A DNA stretch of 64,000 nt from Halichondria panicea (GCF_963675165.1 NC_087385.1:4030501-4094500); one strand, 5' to 3'. Shown: positions 43,518 through 55,075, numbered from the stretch's first letter. A program made the numbers and translations. Notes: generated by a model from the letters alone, not told the origin.

Positions 43518-44362
43518 TATTATGAGAAATGCAAAACGTTCGCTTTCTCCAACTGTTCAGAGGATACCCTGGGCAACTGTGTGGAACCTTGGAACAAGAA
43601 TGAAAAAAGCAAGACTGAGTGTAACAGTACACTGGAAATGATGCACGCTGTCATATAGATCTACCCAGGAGACATTCAAAAGCAACCAGCAAACAGTGAG
43701 TTGTGGTTTTATTTTATGCTTGGTTGCGCATGCACAGCGAGGTATACGGTAGTTTGTAACTGTTTGTGCGTCTGTGTGTAGAGTGTCTGATAAATGATGC
43801 AAGTAAAAGTTTCTATAGGCTTTATAGTGACGTTTTTTGGTATAGCAATTTGTAAAATAATGCTTCGTTCTCGAGTTATAAGCTAGGTTTGCTTACTTGC
43901 ATTGCAGCCTTTTCAGAATAGTGCATAGCAAAACTTGTCTATAGAGTTAGCCACTAGAACGCTAGCATTCTAGTGGGTAACATGTATTGGTAGCTGCAAG
44001 AGTGAGAAAAGCTGCAAAGCTGCACTTGGCTGTTCATACAGCCATTAATTTTAACTTTTGGTTTCCTTTTTAGCAACAATCATAGTTGATCATTTCTCAC
44101 TTTCTGCACCATTGTAAATTTTATTGTAGCTTCATGTTTGGTACCTCCACCGAGGCATCAGCACCCGCAGTGTTTTAGTTTCTACATACCTAACCCCCCT
44201 CCCCAACACACACACACTACAGGAAAGCTATGTATTGAGGGCTGCATTGCCTTGCAAGAGCTCATTGTACCCATTGTAGTGGGAGGAATCCTGGCTATCC
44301 TACTGGTGCTGATATTTGTGGCCTATATCATAGACTATATCCGTAAAAGTATGAACGATTAA
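43518..44362 (+). pseudogene. LAMP copy B: truncated exons 4 and 5
   Basis: The first block starts mid exon 4 (YEKCKTFAFSNCSEDTLGNC) and meets an in-frame stop (ATATAG) where the parent reads VIYPGD. Exon 5 (about 44223-44362) keeps the membrane span, but a 16-base deletion after TATATCCGTA changes the tail to ...YIRKSMND-stop and removes the YERL sorting motif. Exons 1-3 are absent, so there is no signal peptide. Confidence 0.88.
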
Positions 44363-45167
44363 GCCAAACGACATACTGTCATTTTAAAGGATGTGGCAGT
44401 GTTTATATCACAATTCACATCTTCGAGCACTTTATTCTATTGTGTGTTTAAACTATTGTGATCACAACCACTATGATTGTATCAACTGTGTTCAATGTTA
44501 AAATGGGACGCACATTATTCAATTATACACCACTCCCATCTATATAATTATGTATAGAGTCAGTGGTCAATAGTATCATCAAGAGTCCATAATAAATGGG
44601 ACTCTATCTGCTTACACAAGCTTACCATCTATAAACTAACATTCATTAAAGTTCACCCACCTAATTAATACCTCACCTTTATTATGTTCAATACAAATGC
44701 AGTCAAAGTGATACAGGCAGGCCCCCTTTGTGGCTGGTTTTCCTGAAAAAAATCTACTGAGTAAGTGCTTAGTTTTGAGCCAAAATAACCTTATCAGGAT
44801 TAATTTTTACAGCATAACTGTTACTGTCACGAAAAGAGTAGATTCACCTGCATGGTTATAATTATAATCTACAGTTGGGTACATGTGAGTCATCAGTGTG
44901 ACAAGTTTGTGTGTACATCATTATACACTTAATTACTTATGAATTAAAACTCCACCTGGCTCTATAGCTACTCAACTTTTTTCTCCTGGAATGTTGCTTA
45001 TAATTATGCTAATTTTGTACATGATGTAGTCTTCAACTAGCTTGACGTATTAGTCTGACTTTGTAAAATTATAGCCTATAATAATACAGGATTGAACTCA
45101 ACATATAATTGTGGCTTGCAGAAGCTTATACACTGCATGCTAACATGAACATGAATTGCTGTATTAA

Positions 45168-46705
45168 TTAAGAGTTCTGTATAACATGTAGTTTGTGGCT
45201 ATCGAGTCCAACTCGGTAGTTCTTGCCGGAATTATTGTCCCACCAACTCTTTCTATCTTCAGACTCCAAACACAAGGCGAATTCAGTGCAGCCAGGGTTA
45301 AAGTACGGTAGGTCAAACGCGTATCTATTCGTTTGCTCTCCTTTGTAATTAGTTCTAATCAAGGTGGCTGAAACGTCTGCGCATGATTTCCATTCATCAA
45401 GTGTGTAAAACACAAAAAACCTTTTTGCTGGTACAGAGTCAGACACCCGTACGAATCCCGTGAACTCATTTCCACATCCATACAAGCAGTATTCTAGAGA
45501 TATCTTTTTTTCTGTGAACGTGGGATGCAAAGCAACCTTCACGAAAGAGTGGATGATCAAACTGGAAGATAGTAGGACTTGAGAGTTTGGTATCGATAAC
45601 GATGTACAGAGGTTCTCGTTTGGTAACACCCCCTTGGAATCTGTCCATATGATCCGCCAGGTCCTACATAAATGAGAGACACACTACTCAATACTTTTTC
45701 TATACCATCTTTTGTAACTTACTGGATCATTTTGAATGCATAACATGTCTGAAACGGAGAGTTTCAATGGTTCGTCTTGCTCGGTGTTGCAAGGCAAGGA
45801 AGTATCGACAATCTCACAATGATCAGGCAAAGGCCGGCTGGTAACCTCTTGATTCTCTATGAACTTCTCGAGTTTTTCCAAGAGCTCAGCAGAAGGTATT
45901 CTAGGGATCACAACAGGTTCACTTGCTACACTCAGCATAACAGTGTCTTCATTGGTCTGAGATTCCGCAGGGAAAATTGCAATAAAGGGAAGGTTAAAGC
46001 AATAATCCAGGTCTTACTTGTAGATATTCTTGATCTACTGTATTTGTGTGAGTGGAGGCATCAGGAGAGCATCTATCTGGTCCAGTGGTCCTTGCTGAAC
46101 TAACAGTGGCTGCCACAGTGGTTGAAGTCTCACCATGAGCTGGCCCGATACTGGTCCTTGCTGAGGTAAAATGACTGGTGGTAGCAATCGCCGCTATTAT
46201 AATAGTGGTGGGAGTGGGAGTTTCACTGTCAGCTGGTCCGATACTGGTCCCTGCTGAGGTGGAGTGACTGGTTGTAGCAACTGCAGTGGTGGTCTCACTA
46301 TCAACTGGCCCGATACTGGTCCCTGTTGAGGTAGAGTAATTGGTGGCAGCAACCACAGTGATGGGAGTGGAGGTCTCATTGATTGGCCTCTCAGCTCGAT
46401 TTTTTGCAGACCTTGACATTACTTTTTGCTTGAGCTTTTCCTACAATTTCACAAGGATTAAAAATGTTACAGCTAAACACTATAAATTATAATCTCCTGA
46501 TACTGTATACAGAAATGGCTAGTATATCTACTTATTTTATATAATGGTGTCAATGAATGATCACCTTCATTTTGGAATGTTTAGGATTTGTATCAGTTTG
46601 ATTGTCATCAATGGGGATGACTTGAGTTGAGCAACCTCTACAGAAGATGATCTTGGTAACAGTCTTGATGACCTTCTTGAACCTTCGACGTATTCTCTTC
46701 CCCAT
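45168..46705 (-). pseudogene. CBM21/PPP1R3-like copy B, frameshifted
   Basis: Exons correspond one to one to copy A: 46565-46705, 46018-46440, 45723-45956, and 45663 downward. Exon 2 lacks one 24-residue SIGP repeat (141 versus 165 codons). In the last exon a T-run on the plus strand is 7 long at 45505-45511 but 6 in copy A. This shifts the frame just before the CBM21 core and ends it after about 60 codons (MWK-stop). The rest of the CBM21 domain is still readable in another frame, so the break is recent or a sequencing error. Confidence 0.8.
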
Positions 46706-47004
46706 CTTCTTCTTGACAATACTTACATGAATAAATGAAATTCTCTGCACGCTAGATCTAATTGTTGCTCGGAGACCGGCACAGGCAAACACATGCGCGA
46801 TGGATTCAAGTAGCACGTGATGTGTATAGTAACTCCAAGCACATTGAGGGCGTATTATATAGATCAATCAAGCAACTTCATTTGGGCACAGATTGAAGAG
46901 TTATTGTGTGAAATGCAAAGTGTTCGCTTTCTCCAACTGTTCAGAGGATACCCTGGGCAACTGTGTGGACCCTTGTTCCAAGAATATAAAAAAAACAAGA
47001 CTAA

Positions 47005-49102
47005 TGCACCTATCAATGGCAAGCCCCCCCCCCCAGTACGGGCATAGGTGGGGATTAGAAACATACATATTTCAATTGCACCACATCTGGGGGCAACCTC
47101 GATGTCAAATCCCTAGGTAAAACCCGTAGTTCTACCTGGGGAATTGACACCTACAATGAGCTATAAATCATAATTAATACGGGTTGGCTATAATTATTAT
47201 CTCTTTATACAGGCAAACAAAAGATTCAATCCACTTTATTACATGGTACAAGTGCTACACACATACTTATCAGGTTCAGACAAAAGATTCACACATTTCC
47301 AACTGTCACACACATCACATGCAATCCAGTTTTCAACTTCTCCTGTCTGTTCTTCATAAACATTTCTACTTGTTGCCCAGTGAGTGGGCAGATCAAAGCA
47401 ATCCAGTGCTCAGTATATGGCATGTTGCATCACTGCCATGGTTACCATATATTGCACTGCATTATATGGCATGCACTGGATTATATGCACTTGCACTGTG
47501 TGTAAATGCAGTAGATTTCTTTAACCCATTTGGGACTTATGCCCCACCATCCCACGCAATACTCAGTTGGTCCCTTTTATAGGCTACTACCTTTACAACT
47601 ACTAGTGGGAAGAAAACCTAAAAAAATTACTATGGAATTCAGCAAAACTAATGAATACACTAAATTCCTTCAAAACACATGTCTTTTATTACGATTTATA
47701 TGACCAGTCAGACGAGTTTAACGTCATTGGGCAACAAGTTAGTTATTGCCGGCGCCCTCGTGCAACATGCCATATATTGCACTGAATGATATAATGCCCT
47801 CGGGGCCGCAGCTGGGCAATAACTAATACATATCTCACAGCTATACAGGACATCTTCTTTTTTTTTCTTTCTTCTTTTTTCTGCACCAAGTTTTCGGTTA
47901 TCTTTTACTGTTTGTAAATGTTTGAGCTAAATTTCAACTTCTGCCTCTGGAAGACAAACAGCCTCAGCCAATTGTTCAGGCTCTAAGGTAGACGTACTGT
48001 TAAAAGCTTTCTGCAATGTTGCAGATGGGGGTGGAGCGTAACTTCCATCCGAGCTTTCCACATAGTGACCATTGCAGATCCCCTTACAGTCTTTACAATT
48101 TTCTTTTCCCCATGGTCTTTCTGGATCTATGTGAGGCATTGGGAGTGAATTTAGAGGGGGTCCTCCCAGATACCACTGCAATTTGTCTGCTGATGCACCG
48201 ACAGACTTTTGGCATACTGGGTGGCAACAACTTGCTTTAAAACATGGCAAAAGAAAAAACACGTACTGCGGAGGGTACCCAGTTACCATAAGGTTGGATC
48301 GAACGGTCCATACTTTTTCAAACATTTCGTAAAGGTTGGGTTGACTAATCCGTAAACGCTCCTTTTTCGTTTTACTGCCTTTCAAAAATACCTTCAAGTT
48401 CTCACGATATTGTTGAAACTCTACTGAGTCGGAGCCAGAATACAGGTTTATTACCGTTCTTCCACAGGGACTTTTGTTCACACGATTTATATACACGTCA
48501 ATAGACACGTCAATGACACATTTATCAGGAATGACTTCATCCGGTTCCATATCAACAAATATTCCTCCCCACTCTTCGGACTTTATTTGAAGAACAATGG
48601 TATCGTCTTTCTCTATCCCACAGTCTGAAAAACGTTCCTTGATCTTTAACGTTAGGTTAGTCACCCCTCCTTGGAAAGAAACTGGACGCCGATTGTCTCC
48701 AAAGGTCACTAGGACCTTTTTCTCATATTGTGACATCACCTTCGGCTTTGAATGTAAAAAAAAAATTATTAAAGCCAGACAATAAGTTTAATACAGGCTT
48801 GCTACAGAGCACCATGCACCAGACAGACACTCACTTGTTTTATATTAGCTGATAGATTTCTTCACAATAACACTTCTTCTTGCAGCTAGATCTTCAGAGC
48901 TTCTATATTTAGCCTTCTCTAGCACATTTTATAATATTTTATTAATAGAGTTGCAATTAGCACATGGCTAATTTTTACTGCGCATGCGCAGAACAGTATT
49001 ATCAAATTCCCTGCATCTGGGGCAAAATGTATAATCAAATCCCACATAAGCCCCACCTAGTGCCCGTACTGGGGGAGGTGGGGCTTGCCATTGATAGGTG
49101 CA
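47005..49102. mobile_element. 2.1-kb TIR element with TAA target duplication (PIF/Harbinger-like by TSD)
   Basis: Ends TGCACCTATCAATGGCAAGC (47005) and the exact inverse GCTTGCCATTGATAGGTGCA (to 49102); the TIR similarity continues through CAGTACGGGCA to about 55 bp. TAA flanks both sides (47002-47004, 49103-49105). The duplication copies A and B give the empty site. It carries one ORF (47927-48739) but no recognised transposase. The Harbinger assignment rests only on the 3-bp TAA and is weak. Confidence 0.75.
47927..48739 (-). CDS. Transposon-borne protein: ubiquitin-fold-like N-terminus and Cys/His-rich C-terminus
   Basis: A single 270-residue ORF inside the TIR element. Residues about 7-80 (KKVLVTFGDNRRPVSF... 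to CVIDVSI) have the alternating strands and hydrophobic pattern of a beta-grasp/ubiquitin-like domain; this is pattern-level evidence only. The C-terminal third has CCHPVCQKS, GGPPLNSLPMPHIDPERPWG and CKDCKGICNGHY, a plausible zinc-binding module. The start may lie upstream if there is an exon before 48739. The function is not recognised; a role in mobility is inferred from its place between the TIRs. Confidence 0.6.
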   Translation of the reverse strand: MMSQYEKKVLVTFGDNRRPVSFQGGVTNLTLKIKERFSDCGIEKDDTIVLQIKSEEWGGIFVDMEPDEVIPDKCVIDVSIDVYINRVNKSPCGRTVINLYSGSDSVEFQQYRENLKVFLKGSKTKKERLRISQPNLYEMFEKVWTVRSNLMVTGYPPQYVFFLLPCFKASCCHPVCQKSVGASADKLQWYLGGPPLNSLPMPHIDPERPWGKENCKDCKGICNGHYVESSDGSYAPPPSATLQKAFNSTSTLEPEQLAEAVCLPEAEVEI

Positions 49103-49106
49103 TAAG

Positions 49107-49933
49107 CAGGGGCGTTCTAGAGATTGAAGCAGGAGGGTGCTCAAGAATACAGAAAAAATGGGGCCGCGAGCATAGCGCGCGCGATTTTACGCCCCCTCAT
49201 TTATTGTGGCGCATCTTTCATACATCCAGCTCCTCCCCCATGCAGCCTTGCAGCAAAAAAGTACAGCACACTGCCCAAGAAAAGAGCGGCTCCTACTATT
49301 CTCCTCTAGAGCTTCTCTCTTCCATTCTATAGTTCTGTTACTATGTTACTAGATAAAGCATCTAGCTACAATAATTTTTATGTTATTACATGTGTATCTT
49401 CTTGTAAATGACAATACAATGTATAATGTTGTAGTTTGTAGCCCAGAACAATCTATAGTACCGGTACTATAGCTCATAGTTCCCTGCTAAATACACTCAA
49501 ATGGGATCTAAGACATGCATAGCGTGATAATTATGAGTCAGTCATCTGTAGGATCTCCATGCACTATTCTCCTGGGGTACATCCTAGCAAACTGGTCAAT
49601 CACTGCAATGGGGATGTCCAGTCATTCTGGTGTTAGTCATTGCTTCTCAGTATCTCTCAGTGGAGCAAGAGGTGACTGGAAGGGTGCAGAGGATCTTGAT
49701 CAGCTATTTAGCATTACATTAACCATTGGAATGGCAATACTGATTGCGCATGTTCAATAATATTGGGCATGGTGGATCATGACTTGTCGTTGTCATGAGA
49801 TAGAGCTGCACGTATCTCTGGAGCTGCACAGTTAGCTAGCTAGCTATACTGAGTGATAGGATTAGTTTCATGGTTGTCTGGGAGGACAGGGAGGTGCTCA
49901 AGCCCCCAAAGCCCCCCATTGTACACGCCACTG
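49107..49933. mobile_element. CAGGGGCG...CGCCACTG element (hAT-like ends), inserted beside the 2.1-kb element
   Basis: The left end CAGGGGCGTTCTAGAG and right end TGTACACGCCACTG are imperfect inverted repeats, and AGGGTGCTCAAG / GAGGTGCTCAAG also recur. Direct repeat CATAAG lies on both sides (49101-49106, 49934-49939). 827 bp with no transposase. Confidence 0.65.
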
Positions 49934-50318
49934 CATAAGTGTAACAGTACACTGGATCCATGGAAATGATGCACGCTGTCATAATTATAGTATATGATAT
50001 ACCCAGGAGACATTCAGCAAACAGTGAGGTGTTGTTTTATTTAATGCTTGGTTGTGCATGCGCAGCGAGGTATACGGTAGTGTGTTTGTGTAGAGTGTCT
50101 GATAAATGATGCAAGACTGAGTGAAGTAAGAGTTTCTATAGGCTTTAGTGACGTTTTCTTGTATAGCAATTTGTAAAATAATGCTTCGTTCTCGAGTTAT
50201 AAGCTAGGTTTGCTTACTTGCATTGCAGCCTTTTCAGAATAGTGCGTAGCAAAACTTGTCTATAGAGTGTTGCTACTCTACTTAGTAATTAGCCAGTAGA
50301 GCGCTACGTAGCTACATT

Positions 50319-50494
50319 GTACACAGTAAAAACAGATTCGTTATAATAACATAAAACATCTCAAATAAAATGCATCATTTGAAATTTAATGTAGAAATGA
50401 CATAAATTTCTGTCATTTCTACATTAAATTTCAAATGATGCATTTTATTTGAGATGTTTTATGTTATTATAACGAATCTGTTTTTACTGTGTAC
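50319..50494. repeat. 176-bp near-perfect palindrome (foldback insertion)
   Basis: Two arms of about 84 bp, starting GTACACAGTAAAAACAGATT and ending in the exact inverse, with a spacer of only about 8 bases. I saw no mismatch. It is absent at the same position in units A and B, so it inserted after the duplication. Confidence 0.9.
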
Positions 50495-50660
50495 CTAGCG
50501 TTCTAGTGGGTAACATGTATTGGTAGCTGCAAGAGTGAGAAAAGAGCTGCAAAGCTGCACTTGGCTGTTCGTGCAGCCATTAATTTTAAATTTTGGTTTC
50601 CTTTTTAGCAACGATGATCGATCATTTCCCACTTTCTGCACCATGTAAATAATTTTATTG

Positions 50661-51350
50661 GGGCGAGCGAAGCGAGTCCCTTAGTTAGTCATGCACGTGG
50701 TCCGGGTAGGTGTATGTATGTATGTATATATGTATGTATGTCTACCGTGGACCGGCAGGCCGGCATGGACCGGCATACGATATTTGCTTTTGTGACTCGT
50801 GATCCTTTACCAATTTCTACGTGAGTCAATAACTTTAGCTCGATAAAGATATGAATAGTGACAAAACTAGTGATAAGGAGGATCCTCAGAAACAGCTAAA
50901 AAGAGGGAAAGGAGGCTTGCTAGACCCAGAGAGAAAGATACAGGGCACACAGGAGCAGCAGGAAGTGAAGGTAACTGACTCAAATTGTGTTTGCCTAAAA
51001 TAAATAAATGTTGTGTAGAAAGTGCACAAGCCAGAAAGTGGCCAAACATTATTAAATGTTCATTACACTTACAGAGGCCACACAGGCACGCTTGAAGCAA
51101 TACATGCAGGCATAGGCATACAGAGTGAATCCCGACATGCCTCTATTCGAACAATCTGCTGTTCAATCCAAGATGCTGTTTATATCTGCAGTCATGCATG
51201 CCAATAATGTCCATCTATCGATTACCACTTGGACAATATGAATACGCAGGCCATGTCATCAACCTGCCACAAGATGTGGTGTCATTTGCACAATATCTTT
51301 CAGCAGAGTTGGATGCGTCGCTTGCCCCATGGCGCTTGCGTCACCCTAGT
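50661..51350 (+). mobile_element. Helitron-like gene fragment inserted in unit C
   Basis: It interrupts the parental sequence ATTTTATTG|TAGCTTCATG. At 51198-51330 it encodes a stretch with GQYEYAGHVINLPQDV, typical of the N-terminal Helitron/PIF1-associated region. An upstream part reads like the basic RERYRAHR-type region seen before it in such proteins. No helicase or Rep domain remains, so it is a fragment. The ends are not clear TIRs, as expected for Helitrons. Confidence 0.55.
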
Positions 51351-51371
51351 TGTAGCTTCATGTTTGGTACT

Positions 51372-52449
51372 CCTAGCCTCGATCCCAGGCCAAGTTTTCG
51401 CTTTTATAACGGTTAGGTGAACAACTAGGCCTGGTACTAGTTGTCTGCGCATGCGTCAGTCGTTCGTCAGATTCTGACTAATGGATATTCTCTTTCACTT
51501 TCGTGACATTTATATTTGTGTACTATCGTGTACTAGAAGTCAGTTCCCGTTTTATCATTATTGGAATCGATTGGAATGGCTCTTAGCTGAAGCTTCTCTC
51601 TTCTCTGAAGCTTAGAAAACATTATTCTGAAGACTGAACAACAAGGGAAGAGGTATAAAGCTTTGTCAAGCTTGTTAAGGTCAGATATTTTTGTGTGGGC
51701 CCTATGCTATCAAGTCTTGTTCATGTTTGGTAAGATCTAGGTAGACTATAGTATCATCATTAATATGGTGGATCAAGTGAAGAGTGTGATCTAGAGAACT
51801 TGGTGCTGCCATCATCAGCTCGTCGACAATGACACTATAACCTGTTTAATATGATATGTATAGATCTACACGTATTTAGAATGTCTACTTCTCTGTACAG
51901 GAACAATGGCTACTATCCAGCTATCCCAACATTGTTCCTCTTGGCTATACTAACAGACGAGACTGGACAGTTTGAGGTAAGGGTTTAACTGTGTTTGGTT
52001 TCTTTTAATATTGTCCTATACTTACAGGACTGGAGTATGACCTGCTCATTCGAGCGTTGCTGGGTAGCTCAGAGGCATCAAGAGAATCTACATTTTCTCA
52101 AGCAAAGTTTAACTGAGTTACGAGTTGGGGCCTAGAATCAGAGAAGTCCAGCACCCTGCTAAATCGTTTTGAAACGTAATTTGAAGGCATTCAATCATCT
52201 TGAAGTTGCCCTGATCGTGCTGCAGCACAACTGGCAACTCCCCAGGCCCTTGTGAAGCAGCTCCCTATATATGTGCATCTTTGTGTACTCACTCTGTGCA
52301 TTTTCTGTGTACAAATTTCGATTATAAATATTTTTGCCGACCACAAATACAATGAAAATTTGACGCATGCGCGCAGACAACTAGTACCAGGCCTAGTTGT
52401 TCGCCTAACCCTTATAAAAGCGAAAACTCGGCCTGGGATCGAGGCTAGG
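51372..52449. mobile_element. 1.08-kb element with long (about 90 bp) terminal inverted repeats
   Basis: The left arm starts CCTAGCCTCGATCCCAGGCC and the right arm ends GGCCTGGGATCGAGGCTAGG-like. The arms also share GCTTTTATAA, AACAACTAGGCCTGGTACTA and TGTCTGCGC...GCATGCG. It sits in GGTAC of the parental GGTACCTCC. The centre has no recognisable gene. Confidence 0.75.
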
Positions 52450-52591
52450 TACCTCCATGCACCGAGGCCGCGGTGCTTTTACATTAGTTTTAGTTTCTAC
52501 ATACCTAACCCCCCCCCCCCACACACACACACACTACAGGAATGCTATGTATTGAGGACTACATTGCCATGCAAGAGCTCATAGTACCCAT

Positions 52592-54148
52592 GTCAGAGGA
52601 ATGAATGACTCCCCGGTGGGAGTGACCCCCCGGTCATTCCTGCCTAAGGTGTGGGGGACTCCCCCAGGAGTGAATGACTCCCTACGCGCATGCTTGTTTG
52701 TTCGGCCAATGTGACATGAAGAGCCAAAGAGCAAGGTTAATAGCAAGGTAGTAGAAGTAGTAGACAGCAAGTGACAGCTGGAATGTAGACCTATGCATGT
52801 GAATGAAGAGCAAGGTTGCAAGGTTAATATGGGAAAGAACTGGAGCCAAGTGCTGAGCTGCAAATCGCCCAAATGTACAAGTGCACAATGGGTTATTACT
52901 GTCTGTGGTCTCTATTCAGTAGCAGAACATGCTGTGGGGGATCTCTACAGAACATAGCAGAACATGCAGTGGCAGCAACAACTGTGGTTTATTTGCTATT
53001 GCCGCTGCAGTGGAGTAGGAACAGTTAAAAGGTTGGAGGGGCCCACTTGGGTGGTGCTCCCTGCGCTGGAAATTTTAAGACAGGAAGCTACACCCTCATT
53101 ATGACATCATAATTAGCTGCGGCCTAGCTACAAGCTTATTACCTCTGAACAAGAACTAAAGTCTATAATAATATACAGCAGAATTGCTAAAACATGTTAC
53201 TGTAAAACAAGAGTATTATCATTCAGCGGTAAAAAAAAGCGGTTCTTCATTTCTGCTTACAAATTCATGCTTTATCCTTGTCAATTGATTGGTTAAAATA
53301 CCTATCCAACTCAGAAAGGGTGGGCTGATATTCAATGTTGAGGGGCCACTGGCCCCCTGGCCCCCCTGTTCCTACTCCACTGCGCTGCATATATACCACG
53401 AATTACAAGGAGACAATTTGGATCACATCATCCTAAATGAAAATGAGACACCACAATTGTACGTTGTTTTGAAATGAGAAAACTGAAGAAGATTTTCAAA
53501 GTCAAAAGAACTGAATAGTCACAAGAGACCTGAGATTTTCCAGCATTGTTAATTATACTGCCCTTGTCTCCACCCTGACTCCTACGATGAAATGATACAG
53601 TGTGATACGTGGAACTCGTGGTATCATTATAGTATCTCCACTCAGTTGGAGAATATATATAGCTAGTTGTAGATTGAATTTTTAGGCTTTCGTTAATATC
53701 TTCTACTGCTGTTTTTGTTTTTCATGCACTATAATAATTATTTGCACTGTGTTATTTTTGTTTTTCATGCACTGTAATAATTATTGTGATGGATGTTGTT
53801 GTTTCAAAATTATATTGCAGACTATAAAATTATAAGTGAAGTAACGATAGTTTTTTAAAGGAACAGCTATAGACAAACACTTGTAACAGGCCTCTCATAG
53901 ATAACAGTGATAAACTTGATTGTATATACTAGACTATAGTATAGTCACTGCATAGGCAGCAGTCTTTTGAGGATGTACTTAGCAGCCCTCGATCCGCTGA
54001 AATCTCAATTTGTGGGGGAGTCATTCGTGACTAGGAGTCAGTGACCGGGGGAGTCATTTATTCCTAGGCATGAGTGACCGGGGGTCACTGGTGACTAGGT
54101 AGGAGTGACCGGGAGTCATTATTTGGGGGAGTCACTCGCGCCTATGAC
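52592..54148. mobile_element. 1.56-kb element with GTCATAGG-type ends and ACCCAT target duplication
   Basis: Starts GTCAGAGGAATGAATGACTC and ends GAGTCACTCGCGCCTATGAC; ACCCAT flanks both sides (52586-52591, 54149-54154) and is single in copies A and B. Both subterminal regions are built of repeated GAGTGAC/CCCCGG/GTCACT motifs. There is no transposase ORF. A smaller element (53008-53382) is nested inside. Confidence 0.75.
53008..53382. mobile_element. Nested CAGTGGAG...CTCCACTG element, 5-bp target duplication
   Basis: CAGTGGAGTAGGAACAG at the left and CTGTTCCTACTCCACTG at the right are exact inverses. CGCTG occurs on both sides (53003-53007, 53383-53387). 375 bp, non-coding. Confidence 0.8.
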
Positions 54149-54402
54149 ACCCATTGTAGTGGGAGGAATCCTGGCTATCCTACTGGTGCTGATATTTGTG
54201 GCCTATATCATAGCCTATTATATCCGTAAAAGTATGAACGATTAAGCGAAACCACATACTGTTATTTTTAAAGGATGTGGCAGTGTTTATTATCACAATT
54301 CACATCTTCGAGCACTTTATTCTATTGTGTTTAATCATAGATACACGCGCGAAAGAAAGGGATAGGCAACACCCAGCACTTCCGTTCAGGGCCATAGCCA
54401 CC

Positions 54403-54893
54403 AACTTTAGAGTGGTCAGGTTGTTATGAAATCGGCGCGCGTAGCGAGCCGAATTTTTTGAGGCCACGCCCATTCCCGGTATCGTTGGTAACGCCCCTTC
54501 TCTACTAGATTCTGTTCAGCTTTAAAGCTTAGCCCTAACACAAATGTTACAGAACACAACATTGATTCTTATCATGATGGAGAAACAGCAAAGTTGTATT
54601 TGGCAAGACCACAGAACTGGTTTGGACTTTCCAAATGATCGCTTGGGGAACAAAAAATGGTTAGCTGGATGGTGAGCTTGGTCTGGAAGACTTGGAAGGG
54701 ATTCTCTCTCGCCATAGCAATGATAGCATGTAGATTAATAGTCTTGATCACTTATAGTTCTAGCATGCTTGCATGTTTTGCACTGCAGAAGAAGTTCAGT
54801 GCATTTTTTGTCCATTATGTGTTTACTGTAGTGACGACCATTGCCTATTCACCTCGGAAAAAGTGGTCGGGTTGAAACCTGACTGGTGGCTAC
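54403..54893. mobile_element. Nested insertion in the left TIR of the Ulp1 element
   Basis: It separates the two halves of the left TIR. Its edges (AACTTTAGAGTGGTCAGG / CCTGACTGGTGGCTAC) contain inverted GTCAGG/CCTGAC. It carries a short open stretch with a Cys-rich segment (EVQCIFCPLCVYC) of uncertain meaning. Confidence 0.45.
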
Positions 54894-54907
54894 CGAGGGG
54901 TCCGCCA

Positions 54908-55075
54908 CTCCTTAAAATCTTGTACGCCTGTGGGCAAAATCTCCTTAAAATCTTAAAATCTCGAAAAATCATCTTAAAATCTTAAAATCTCGCGAAATCT
55001 CCTTAAAATCTTAAAATCTCGCAAAATCTCCTTAAAATCTTAAAATCTCTCAAAATCTCTCCCTAAAATCCGTAA
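54908..55075. repeat. Left subterminal AAATCT-type tandem array
   Basis: At least ten spaced copies of CTTAAAATCT/AAATCTC. A mirror array lies at the other end of the element (57625-57785). Confidence 0.85.

Larger units (their letters stand above)
43518..46901. repeat. Tandem duplication unit B
   Basis: Collinear copy of unit A: LAMP exon-4 and exon-5 relics on plus, then a CBM21 gene copy on minus. Divergence is low, with scattered substitutions and small indels. It lacks the 41041-41206 insertion. Confidence 0.88.
46902..54245 (+). pseudogene. LAMP copy C, shattered exons 4 and 5
   Basis: An exon 4 fragment (46902-47001) resumes after 2.9 kb at about 49940-50035 (AGTGTAACAGTACACTGG...). 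An exon 5 fragment (about 52541-52591) resumes at 54149-54245. The tail carries the same 16-base deletion as copy B (YIRKSMND-stop). Not functional. Confidence 0.85.

Noticed and set aside
48964..49332. Plus-strand ORFs at the right end of the 2.1-kb element
   Set aside because: They cross the boundary between two transposons, so they are chance reading frames.
54908..55075. Regularly spaced short repeats resembling a CRISPR array
   Set aside because: Spacing and unit are short and irregular, the genome is eukaryotic, and the array mirrors another inside a TIR element.
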